Source: Candidatus Thioglobus autotrophicus (GTDB lineage Bacteria; Pseudomonadota; Gammaproteobacteria; PS1; Pseudothioglobaceae). Taken from it: DNA of 64,000 nucleotides. Under the pieces are notes generated by a model, which saw only the letters and a program-made list of their open reading frames with translations, made no database searches and was not told where the DNA came from. This document shows positions 45,571 to 52,818 of this stretch, in pieces. The DNA lies in contig NZ_CP010552.1 in the NCBI RefSeq assembly GCF_001293165.1, positions 868,001 to 932,000 on the forward strand. Reading direction: 5' to 3'. The position numbers were made by a program, and so were the translations under genes. The stretch's first letter is position 1, and each line of letters starts with the position of its first letter.

Positions 45571-46516
45571 GATATTGATGTCGCATTTGTTGTCGAAAAA
45601 TATTAACAGCTACCGCGCTATTATTGCCTAGAAATTTAACCCCTAAAGGCTCTAAGGTGGATCGGATTATTCGATCAACAACAGTAAAATTCTCTAAAGT
45701 AGAATGAGCTTTTTGGCTGTCTTCATTGAACGCCCCTACAGTAGCTATAGTCTCACCAAATAAGAAAACAGGAATATTAAGACTTTTAATTGATTGACTA
45801 AAATCATCTAATTGCTCAATCAAATGCTGATTTGGCATAATAAATAAAGCCTTTGCAGCAGACTTTTCTACTACTGAGGCGATGTTATTTAGTGGCAGAA
45901 GGCTTCCAAAAAACATCGCCTGATAACCCTGTGAGATAATCATATTACTCACTAACATTAATTCCGTCTCATGCTCTGGAGGGCCAGAGAATATGATTTT
46001 TTTAGCATTATGAGAAAGGCAGTTATCATGATGAAATCTTGAAGAAAATCGGACTTGCAGCCATTTATTAAAAAATCCTGACTCTGCGATTAATAAATCA
46101 TTTTGTCGATAGTATTCAAGCAACGGTCTTATAAATTTTTCAAACACTATTTCGATTGGATACAATGAACTAATCTCATTAAATACAGAATCAACACGCG
46201 CGTAACTATAATCAGATACCGCTGTTTTGATATCATGAATTGGTGCTTGCCAAATATTCTTTGTATCTTCTAATAAACTAGCATCTGAAGCAGATTGAAT
46301 GATTTTTTTAATACTAGTAAATCCATGACCATCATTTATCAGCTGCTTGATTCTCTCCACAATATCAACATCTTCTTTGGTATATAGCCGATGTCCTTTT
46401 GGTGTTCTTGCGGGTTTTAATAAGCCATAGCGCCTTTCCCAGGCTCTTAATGTCGATGCATTTACTCCAGTAATGGAGCCCAATTCTCTAATTGGGAATA
46501 GTTGATTATTTTTCAT
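45563..46516 (-). CDS. MerR-family regulator with B12-binding-like domain (LitR/CarH-like)
   Basis: 317 residues. N-terminal MerR HTH (FPIRELGSITGVNASTLRAWERRYGLLKPARTP), a helical linker, and a C-terminal Rossmann-like region (about 170-270) resembling a cobalamin-binding domain: IIFSGPPEHETELMLVSNMI has a His at the place of the lower ligand region, followed by GYQAMFFGSLLP. The preceding conserved W..E...H helix is not obvious. Its promoter has TATAAT overlapping the first half of a TACAA-N11-TTGTA repeat, so it is probably self-regulated. Photolyase is directly downstream. Confidence 0.85.
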   Translation of the reverse strand: MKNNQLFPIRELGSITGVNASTLRAWERRYGLLKPARTPKGHRLYTKEDVDIVERIKQLINDGHGFTSIKKIIQSASDASLLEDTKNIWQAPIHDIKTAVSDYSYARVDSVFNEISSLYPIEIVFEKFIRPLLEYYRQNDLLIAESGFFNKWLQVRFSSRFHHDNCLSHNAKKIIFSGPPEHETELMLVSNMIISQGYQAMFFGSLLPLNNIASVVEKSAAKALFIMPNQHLIEQLDDFSQSIKSLNIPVFLFGETIATVGAFNEDSQKAHSTLENFTVVDRIIRSTLEPLGVKFLGNNSAVAVNIFRQQMRHQYHE

Positions 46517-46530
46517 AGTAAGACTAATTA

Positions 46531-46551
46531 TACAATAAATTTATTTTTGTA
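46531..46551. promoter_or_regulatory. Putative MerR/LitR-type operator 1 (TACAA-N11-TTGTA)
   Basis: Inverted repeat TACAA (46531-46535) / TTGTA (46547-46551), extendable to TTATACAA...TTGTATAA, in the divergent gap between the MerR gene and ybgA. It overlaps the TATAAT of the MerR promoter on the minus strand. An identical architecture is found at 49463-49483. Confidence 0.6.
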
Positions 46552-46575
46552 TAAGTATTTGTCGAGGTTGTTGTA

Positions 46576-46581
46576 TATAAT
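46576..46581 (+). promoter_or_regulatory. TATAAT -10 with leaderless spacing to ybgA
   Basis: TATAAT at 46576-46581 is followed by 7 bases and then ATG 46589. As with nudE, the transcript would start at the ATG, and no Shine-Dalgarno is present. Confidence 0.5.
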
Positions 46582-46588
46582 TTAAATT

Positions 46589-47551
46589 ATGGAAAATTTC
46601 GACAACAATAAAACTAAGCCAAATATAGGAATTAGCGCCTGTTTAATGGGACATAAGGTTCGCTTTGATGGCAGCCATAAAAACAATAAATTTGTTAATG
46701 AAGTGGCTAACCATTATTTTAATCCTGTTACTGTTTGCCCTGAAGTGGGTTCCGGAATGGGCACACCTAGACCACCAATACATTTGTACAATTCTAATCA
46801 AGGAATTCTCTTAGTAGATAGGGATGATCATGCTATTGATTATAGTGAACCTATGCATGAATTTGCACAGCAGGAGTCTTTACTATTAGCCGATCAGTTG
46901 AATGGCTTTATCTTTAAAAGTAAATCACCTAGCTGTGGCATTGAAAGGGTGCCGATCTATCAAGATGGCAATAAAATGCCTGATTACAGTGGCATTGGAG
47001 CATTCACTCAAATTTTTACACAAGTTAATCCAAATATTCCAATCGAAGATGAAGGTCGACTGAATGATAGTAAGATTAAAGAGAATTTTTTAGAGCGGGT
47101 ATACGCACATTATCGTTTTTCCATGACTGAAAATACCATTAGTGACTTGCTAGACTTTCATGCATCTTATAAATACTCTATTATGGCAAGAGGGTCTCAA
47201 TATCCCTCCATATTAGGAAGAATCGCTGCTAGTGCTCGCCATGATAATATAGAAGAAATTCGAGATGTATATTTCAAAGAGTTTATGCAAATAATGAAGA
47301 TTCAAGCTTCAAGAAGCAAGCATATTAATACCATGCAACATATAATGGGATACTTTAAAAATGAATTAGATGCTGATTCAAAACAAGAGTTGTTATCTGT
47401 TTTTGATTCCTATAAAAATTATGAAGCGCCACTATCAACACCTATGGCACTTTTAAACTTATTTCAAAGAAGGTATAAAAATAATTATTTATCAACTCAA
47501 TATTATCTTAACCCTTATCCTAAAGAGTTGGCGCTTAGAGCCAACATTTAG
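46589..47551 (+). CDS. ybgA: YbgA-like protein (DUF523 + DUF1722)
   Basis: 320 residues in two domains: DUF523 at the N-terminus (ISACLMGHKVRFDGSHK, CPEVGSGMGTPRPP and FKSKSPSCGIERV, with conserved cysteines) and DUF1722 from about residue 170. The family co-occurs with photolyase and LitR; DUF523 members have been linked to thiouracil desulfuration, which I cannot verify here. First gene of the plus-strand arm, controlled from the shared operator region. Confidence 0.88.
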   Translation: MENFDNNKTKPNIGISACLMGHKVRFDGSHKNNKFVNEVANHYFNPVTVCPEVGSGMGTPRPPIHLYNSNQGILLVDRDDHAIDYSEPMHEFAQQESLLLADQLNGFIFKSKSPSCGIERVPIYQDGNKMPDYSGIGAFTQIFTQVNPNIPIEDEGRLNDSKIKENFLERVYAHYRFSMTENTISDLLDFHASYKYSIMARGSQYPSILGRIAASARHDNIEEIRDVYFKEFMQIMKIQASRSKHINTMQHIMGYFKNELDADSKQELLSVFDSYKNYEAPLSTPMALLNLFQRRYKNNYLSTQYYLNPYPKELALRANI

Positions 47552-47562
47552 TTAGGAGAATT

Positions 47563-48600
47563 ATGTATAAATGTACGACACGTTATGAGCCTATTGGACA
47601 GGACAAAATTGGAGTTTTGGTTACTAACTTAGGCACGCCAGATGCCCCAACTAAATCCGGGCTTAAAATCTATTTGAAAGAATTCTTGTCAGACACAAGA
47701 GTAGTTGAGCCACCTCCAGCTAGATGGATTTGGAAGATGATATTAAATTTCATTATTCTTAATTTTAGACCTAGACTATCCGCCAAATCGTATCAGTCAG
47801 TTTGGGGCGCTTTCGGTAGTGGTTCGCCATTATTTGATATTTCTAAACAGCAGGAAGAGTCACTCCAGATACAATTTGACAAAATTCATCCAGGTAAGTA
47901 TCAAGTAGAACTAGGTATGCGTTATGGCAATCCTTCGATCAAATCTGCATTAAGAATTTTAGAAAAAGCAGAATGCGATAAAATTATTGTACTACCTTTA
48001 TATCCTCAGTATGCGTCAGCAACTACAGGATCAACTTTTGATGCAGTTGCCGATGAAATAAAAACTTGGAGAAGGGTTCCTGAGATGCGATTTGTTAATC
48101 ATTATTTTAATGATGAGCGCTACATTAGCGCATTAGCAAACAGCGTAAAAGACTTTCAAAAGGAAGGCGAAAAGCCCGATTTATTATTAATGTCCTATCA
48201 TGGGATACCAAGAAGATATTTTAATAATGGAGATAGCTACCCATGTCATTGTTGTCAAACAACTTATCTATTAGCCAAAAAGCTAGAGATGGAGCCAGAT
48301 ACATACAAAATGACGTATCAATCTCGTTTTGGTAGAGAAGAGTGGATGAAAGACTATACCGATGAGACTCTTAAAGGGTTACCAGGCAAGGGTGTTAAAA
48401 ATATTCAGGTTATTTGTCCAGGGTTTTCTGCTGATTGTCTTGAAACTATTGAAGAGATCGAAGAAGAAAATAAAGAATATTTTATGCAGGCTGGTGGTGA
48501 AAAATATCAATACATTCCTGCATTGAATAACCGACAAGACCATATTGATTGCTTATATGGTATCGTTGAAGACAAAACCCAAGACTGGTTAAAGCAGTGA
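47563..48600 (+). CDS. hemH: Ferrochelatase
   Basis: Inserts Fe2+ into protoporphyrin IX, the last step of heme synthesis. 345 residues. GVLVTNLGTPDAPT at the start, SYHGIPRRY with the catalytic-region His, YPCHCCQTTYLLAKKL and CPGFSADCLETIEEIEEE are family features. A TAGGAGAA Shine-Dalgarno lies 12 bases after ybgA. It overlaps the YfcH-like gene by 4 bases. A hemH copy in photolyase clusters is usual where porphyrin is a photosensitiser; whether it is the only copy is unknown. Confidence 0.95.
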   Translation: MYKCTTRYEPIGQDKIGVLVTNLGTPDAPTKSGLKIYLKEFLSDTRVVEPPPARWIWKMILNFIILNFRPRLSAKSYQSVWGAFGSGSPLFDISKQQEESLQIQFDKIHPGKYQVELGMRYGNPSIKSALRILEKAECDKIIVLPLYPQYASATTGSTFDAVADEIKTWRRVPEMRFVNHYFNDERYISALANSVKDFQKEGEKPDLLLMSYHGIPRRYFNNGDSYPCHCCQTTYLLAKKLEMEPDTYKMTYQSRFGREEWMKDYTDETLKGLPGKGVKNIQVICPGFSADCLETIEEIEEENKEYFMQAGGEKYQYIPALNNRQDHIDCLYGIVEDKTQDWLKQ

Positions 48601-49445
48601 ACATCTTAATTTTAGGAGGTACTGGCCTTGTCGGTCAGGCACTTCATGAAACCTTACAAGATGATCATCAAGTACAAGCTTTTGGAAGAGGTATATACTC
48701 CTCCACAAAACTCTTAACTGAGAAGATTGAATGGTCAGATATTCTAATTCAACTAAGTGGTGCTTCTGTTGCCAAAAGATGGACTGCAAGATACAAACAA
48801 GAAATTTGGGATAGCCGTATTAAAACCAACCAGCAATTGGTTGATATTTTTTCCACATTAAAAAACAAGCCCAAGCTAATTTTTGCTTCTGCAGTAGGGT
48901 TCTACCCTGAGTCTTATTGCGACGCCGCCCTAGATGAAAGTTGTAGCGAGCCTGGCTCAGACTACTTGTCTTTGCTATCTACTCGTTGGGAAGAGCTTGC
49001 TAAAGAAATTTCAAATGATGCGTTAATCTTTAGATTTGGCGTAGTTCTAAGTAAGAAATCAGGCGCATTAAAAGAAATGCTTCCTATGTATAAGTTTGGA
49101 CTTGGAGGCCCTATTGGATCAGGAGAGCAGTGCTTTCCTTGGATCTATATTAAGGATTTAGTTCGTGCATTTTCTTATGGAATTAATAAAGATTTAACTG
49201 GAATTTATAATTTAACCTCTCCAAATTTAATTACTCAGAAGACATTTGGAAAGACATTTGCTAAAACATTAAGACGTCCATTTTATCTAACGACTTTTGA
49301 ATGGCAATTAAAGCTTATATTTGGTGAGGGATCCCAGGTTCTAACTAAAAGTTTAGCGATCAAGCCTACTAAGCTTTCTGAGCAAGGTTTTATTTTTAAA
49401 TACCCAAAAATTGAAAACACCTTAAAAGATATTTTTAATAATTAG
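48597..49445 (+). CDS. yfcH: TIGR01777-family NAD-dependent epimerase-like protein (YfcH)
   Basis: 282 residues of extended SDR fold. The N-terminal nucleotide motif is ILGGTGLVGQAL; later SGASVAKRWTARYKQEIWDSRI, SAVGFYP and FRFGVVLSKKSGALKEMLP are typical of YfcH/TIGR01777. Enzyme substrate unknown. The 4-base overlap with hemH and its presence in other LitR/photolyase clusters support joint expression. Confidence 0.88.
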   Translation: MNILILGGTGLVGQALHETLQDDHQVQAFGRGIYSSTKLLTEKIEWSDILIQLSGASVAKRWTARYKQEIWDSRIKTNQQLVDIFSTLKNKPKLIFASAVGFYPESYCDAALDESCSEPGSDYLSLLSTRWEELAKEISNDALIFRFGVVLSKKSGALKEMLPMYKFGLGGPIGSGEQCFPWIYIKDLVRAFSYGINKDLTGIYNLTSPNLITQKTFGKTFAKTLRRPFYLTTFEWQLKLIFGEGSQVLTKSLAIKPTKLSEQGFIFKYPKIENTLKDIFNN

Positions 49446-49462
49446 ATAAGTGTTAATAGTTG

Positions 49463-49483
49463 TACAAAAATAAATAAATTGTA
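49463..49483. promoter_or_regulatory. Putative MerR/LitR-type operator 2 (TACAA-N11-TTGTA)
   Basis: TACAA (49463-49467) and TTGTA (49479-49483) separated by 11 A/T bases, the same layout as operator 1. It lies 61 bases ahead of the DUF2892 gene. Confidence 0.6.
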
Positions 49484-49544
49484 TAACAATTATTAAATAT
49501 TTTAGGTATATTGGGAATCTAAATAAAATAAAACAAGGATAGTT

Positions 49545-49733
49545 ATGAATAAGAATATTGGTACTACTGATAAATTTTTAAGACTTATTGTCGGAATCGC
49601 ACTTGTTATTGCAACTGCTTCAGGCAATCTTCCAGTATGGGGTTGGGTTGGTGTTGTTTTAATAGTGACGGCATTAGTTAATTTTTGCCTACTTTATAAG
49701 ATTTTTGGCATTAGCACCCGCGGCGATAAATAA
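49545..49733 (+). CDS. DUF2892 small membrane protein
   Basis: 62 residues with two transmembrane helices. The start MNKNIGTTDKFLRLIVGIALV and the late NFCLLYKIFGIST match DUF2892 (YgaP C-terminal-like) proteins. It has an AAGGA Shine-Dalgarno before ATG 49545, its own operator-like repeat upstream and a strong terminator downstream, so it is a separate transcript in the same probable regulon. Function unknown. Confidence 0.85.
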   Translation: MNKNIGTTDKFLRLIVGIALVIATASGNLPVWGWVGVVLIVTALVNFCLLYKIFGISTRGDK

Positions 49734-49755
49734 AGTTAAGTCTAAAAAATAATAT

Positions 49756-49785
49756 AAAAAAAGCCGTTAAAAAACGGCTTTTTTT
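49756..49785 (+). terminator. Strong terminator closing the core region
   Basis: The stem GCCGTT (49763-49768) / AACGGC (49773-49778) is extended by seven A before and seven T after, making 13 pairs with an AAAA loop. It lies directly after the DUF2892 gene and before the accessory region. Confidence 0.9.
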
Positions 49786-49792
49786 ATTGATT

Positions 49793-49806
49793 TGGTGGAG
49801 ATGGCG
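49793..49806. other. tmRNA/tRNA 3'-end-like 14-mer, candidate attachment site
   Basis: TGGTGGAGATGGCG matches the reverse complement of a tmRNA 3' end (E. coli ssrA: TGGTGGAGCTGGCG) at 13 of 14 positions as I remember it, and then diverges. Its place exactly between a terminator and the accessory genes is what an att remnant of a tmRNA-targeting element would show. No integrase gene is seen beside it. Confidence 0.4.
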
Positions 49807-49897
49807 TACATTAAACTGCTTACTTAACCCATTGATTTATAATTAAAAAAAGACCTCAGTTGGGGCTCTTACATACAATTCTACATACATTTTTTCG

Positions 49898-50088
49898 GCT
49901 AAATTTCAACATTTAGCTATATAGGTTATTTGTAAATAACCAGTGTTTTAAATTCACATGAGCGCTCTTCTTAAATTTAAAAAAAGTTACATAACATAAT
50001 AGTATGAATGTTAGTTGTGTTATGTGTTTGTTTGTAAAAAAAAAGTAGCGAGCGTTAGCGTTGCTACTGGGCGTTGCGTAGCAACCCC
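49898..50088. other. Block of five consecutive inverted repeats upstream of the polymerase-like gene
   Basis: Stems: GCTAAAT/ATTTAGC (49898-49917), GGTTATTTGTAAATAACC (49924-49941), ACATAACA/TGTTATGT (49989-50025), AGTAGC/GCTACT (50044-50068) and GTTGC-GTA-GCAAC flanked by GGG/CCC (50069-50088). No ORF of note lies in 49734-50106. The block ends 18 bases before the GTG start of the polymerase-like gene. It could be a replication origin, an att/recombination region, or a structured non-coding RNA; the sequence alone does not decide. Confidence 0.55.
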
Positions 50089-50106
50089 TTCTAAGGATTG
50101 TTTATT

Positions 50107-51402
50107 GTGAAGAAGATTGAATTTAAGACTAAAGTTATTTCTAATTGTGAATTATATGTTTCTAATACTGCACGTAAGTTAAGTGCTGAAACCGGTTACC
50201 CTTTAAGTAAGGCTTTATTGAAAGTAAGCCATTTCCTAGAATTGGCTGTTTTTGAATTTATTAGATGTGAGCTTAGTACCGATAGTGATTTAGTTGCTTT
50301 AAAAAGGCGTTATATTAGCAAGTCGAAACTTGCTAATAGTTTAGGTACATTTAGAGTTTCCAAGAAAAGATTTTGTGTGCTTAAGACTGTCAACTCAATT
50401 AACCTTTTATTTTTTGATGTTGCGGTTGGTTCTAAAGTTACAGGTAAAACCTCATTAGTGCAAGCAACTAATTTCTTCCAAAAAATACTTGATGAAGCAA
50501 ATACTAATAGTGCGATTGTAACGAGTGCGATGTTTGATGAGTTTATTGATGATTTGGCAGACCCATTAAAATATGACAAGGTTTATATTGATGCCAATTC
50601 TTTACGTCATGCTGTGACTCAGTACCATAAGGCTCATGATATAAAAGTTGCTAATAGTTTGTTACATTTCCATACCGTGCTTGGTTACTTGCCACACATT
50701 ATTAATGAAAGCCCATTTGGACGTAAATATTATCGCGGTATTAATTTACAAGGCGCTTCAAAGAGAATTCGACAAGATGCTTTGCCAAACGCTATTGAAA
50801 TTGATATTAATAGTGCTTCCAATGAATGGCTCATGCAACAGGCTAAGTTGTACGGTTTAGATTATTCTTTGATTGCGGAGTTTAGTAAGCATAAAAAATT
50901 AGTAAGGATAGGCATCGCTATTGATGTATTTGGTAAAAATTATTCAGATGACGAATTTAATAATATCAAGCAGTGCATTACCGCTATCGGCTTTGGCGCT
51001 CGCATGAATAATATAAGAGGGAATGCTATTCACGACATTATAAAAAACGGGGTTCGTCGTAGTAAGTTCACAAAGAATTGGTTTATTAAGGGGTATTGTC
51101 AGGAAATGGTTGAGATTGGTAAGGCCGTTTATAGGGCAAACAAAGATCAGTTAAAAGATGTAGATTGCCTGTATTCTGTAACCAAGACAAATAGGAAGTT
51201 ATTTAAGAAGGCGAAATTAATGGCTTATTTATATCAGCATTTTGAACGAGATGCGATGGATACTGCTTTTGCTGGGTTTCAAAATAATATTAAGTTGATG
51301 GTACATGATGGGTGTTATGCTGAAGGTCTGAGCGATAAAGACATTGACATAATTAAGCGTAGATTTAGAAAGAATAGTTTAACTGTGTCAGTGGGTGGTT
51401 AA
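50107..51402 (+). CDS. Divergent family-A (Pol I-like) polymerase palm protein
   Basis: 431 residues from GTG 50107 (AAGGA 9 bases upstream; TTG 50098 is an alternative). Numbering from the GTG, a NLQ motif at about 214-216 and KRIRQ at about 220-224 precede EIDINSASNEWL (motif A-like, Asp 233). IKQCITAIGFG follows (O-helix-like K288 with Phe-Gly at +8/+9, as in KxxxNFxxxYG), then KLMVHDGCY (motif C-like, His 400-Asp 401). The A-to-K distance (55) is close to that of E. coli Pol I (53), and K-to-C is 113 against 124. No exonuclease domain is seen in the first 200 residues. I do not recognise the protein; the assignment rests on motif order and spacing. Confidence 0.55.
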   Translation: MKKIEFKTKVISNCELYVSNTARKLSAETGYPLSKALLKVSHFLELAVFEFIRCELSTDSDLVALKRRYISKSKLANSLGTFRVSKKRFCVLKTVNSINLLFFDVAVGSKVTGKTSLVQATNFFQKILDEANTNSAIVTSAMFDEFIDDLADPLKYDKVYIDANSLRHAVTQYHKAHDIKVANSLLHFHTVLGYLPHIINESPFGRKYYRGINLQGASKRIRQDALPNAIEIDINSASNEWLMQQAKLYGLDYSLIAEFSKHKKLVRIGIAIDVFGKNYSDDEFNNIKQCITAIGFGARMNNIRGNAIHDIIKNGVRRSKFTKNWFIKGYCQEMVEIGKAVYRANKDQLKDVDCLYSVTKTNRKLFKKAKLMAYLYQHFERDAMDTAFAGFQNNIKLMVHDGCYAEGLSDKDIDIIKRRFRKNSLTVSVGG

Positions 51403-51476
51403 TAGCTAAATAATGACAATTGTTTACCTGTTTGGACAATGCCTAATCCTAAGAGTGGATGATAAATTGCGACTAA

Positions 51477-51506
51477 TTGTTGAAATTAACCTCAATGGTT
51501 TATAAT
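51477..51506 (+). promoter_or_regulatory. Putative promoter of the protease operon
   Basis: TTGTTG (51477-51482), an 18-base spacer and a perfect TATAAT (51501-51506). The first ATG (51505) overlaps the -10, while the second in-frame ATG (51514) begins exactly 7 bases after it, giving a leaderless start. Confidence 0.5.
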
Positions 51507-52800
51507 GAAACATATGGTTTATAAATTTAACAATATAAAAACAATATTATTTTTCACTCTGTTTAGTGTAGGCACTCAGGTGAGTTTTGCCACCTGGGAT
51601 AATAAAATTTCACAGTTTGTTAATGATATTGTCAATGTCAATCCTCAAGAAGGTTCTGTGTATGTAAGTGAAATTCTTGACTCGTCACAAAATAGAATTT
51701 ATCTTCCATTTTCTAATCGAATACATGAGGTTTTAAGCTCATCGCTTATCAAAAGCGGCATTTCAGTCACTAACAAATATTTTGACGCCAACCTTGTGCT
51801 AGCAATTAGTTATACAAAATCATTTAAAGGGTTGTCTTTGTATGGCAGCGTAATGAATAGCGAAGGAAAAAACATTTCTAGTGGCTCAATGTTTCTTAAA
51901 TCAGAAGCATTGCCTAGCAACTGGCAGAATAGATCGCTAAGAGATATTTCTTATGAAATCGCAGGTAAGTTTGATGAGCAGTTGGCCGGACAAAGAGTTA
52001 ATGCTGTAATTTCTGGATTGACAGGTGGAAAATCTAATTCTGATGAATTTATTAGTGATTTTACTGTTGCTATGAATCAATATATGGTGGAAGATCTCAA
52101 CAACCTTCCTTCTATCATTGTTAAAGATAAGTCTAATATCAATCAACAAGTAAACAGGCTGAAAGGTAGGTTTAGAGTGGGTGGCAACAAAGTAAATTTA
52201 AACTATAAGCTATCAAAATCAGACGGAACAGTTATTGCAACTGCCTCAACTGAATTCACAATGAGCACATCTATTCCGCAAGGTATGTCAATGTATCCTA
52301 GTAACAAGAATATTGTTAAAGATACATTTGATAATATTGATCCAAATGAAGGAGGGATATCTGTTGCTGCTTGGGTTAATCATGAAAGCGCTGTTTATAG
52401 AGATGGAGATCGTTTAGAGATAAGCATTAGGCCAGATGTTGATGCTTACATTAGAGTGTTTTACGTTACTGTTGATGGCACAATCTGCCAGATAAAGCCA
52501 ATCTCTGAAAAAGACTCAGGGTTTCTTTCGGCAGGCACCATACATGTAATTGGCGGTAAGGCTGACAATGAATTAGAAGAACTTATCATTACTGATGAGA
52601 CGATAGGTCAAGAAACGATTAAGATTTTTGCATCATTAACCCCAATTGAAGAAAGGTTTTTACCAATAAAACGAGTCGAAGGGGTAGACTATGCTTGTAT
52701 GGACGATGATTACAAATCTTTAAAGATCGGGATGGCGAAAGCATTGCAAAAGAGGCGCAATATATATCCAGTAAATGAAATTAAAATACTAGTTAAGTAA
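51505..52800 (+). CDS. Exported DUF4384-type protein, first gene of protease operon
   Basis: 431 residues (428 if ATG 51514 is used, which the promoter position favours). Sec signal peptide to about residue 29 (FSVGTQVSFA). The middle (about 35-280) resembles CsgG/FlgO-like domains that sense or build outer-membrane assemblies (RIHEVLSSSLIKSGISVTNKYFDANLVLAIS), though weakly. Residues 298-380 look like DUF4384 (YRDGDRLEISIRPDVDAYIRVFY, then GTICQIKP and GTIHV). DUF4384 domains are often found with caspase-like proteins, which fits the two caspases downstream. The next gene starts 18 bases on. Confidence 0.7.
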   Translation: MKHMVYKFNNIKTILFFTLFSVGTQVSFATWDNKISQFVNDIVNVNPQEGSVYVSEILDSSQNRIYLPFSNRIHEVLSSSLIKSGISVTNKYFDANLVLAISYTKSFKGLSLYGSVMNSEGKNISSGSMFLKSEALPSNWQNRSLRDISYEIAGKFDEQLAGQRVNAVISGLTGGKSNSDEFISDFTVAMNQYMVEDLNNLPSIIVKDKSNINQQVNRLKGRFRVGGNKVNLNYKLSKSDGTVIATASTEFTMSTSIPQGMSMYPSNKNIVKDTFDNIDPNEGGISVAAWVNHESAVYRDGDRLEISIRPDVDAYIRVFYVTVDGTICQIKPISEKDSGFLSAGTIHVIGGKADNELEELIITDETIGQETIKIFASLTPIEERFLPIKRVEGVDYACMDDDYKSLKIGMAKALQKRRNIYPVNEIKILVK

Positions 52801-52818
52801 CTAAATAGGAGAAATAAA

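Noticed and set aside
50107-51402. Possible reverse transcriptase (retron or DRT)
   Set aside because: No Y/FxDD motif is present; the conserved residues fit a family-A polymerase order instead.
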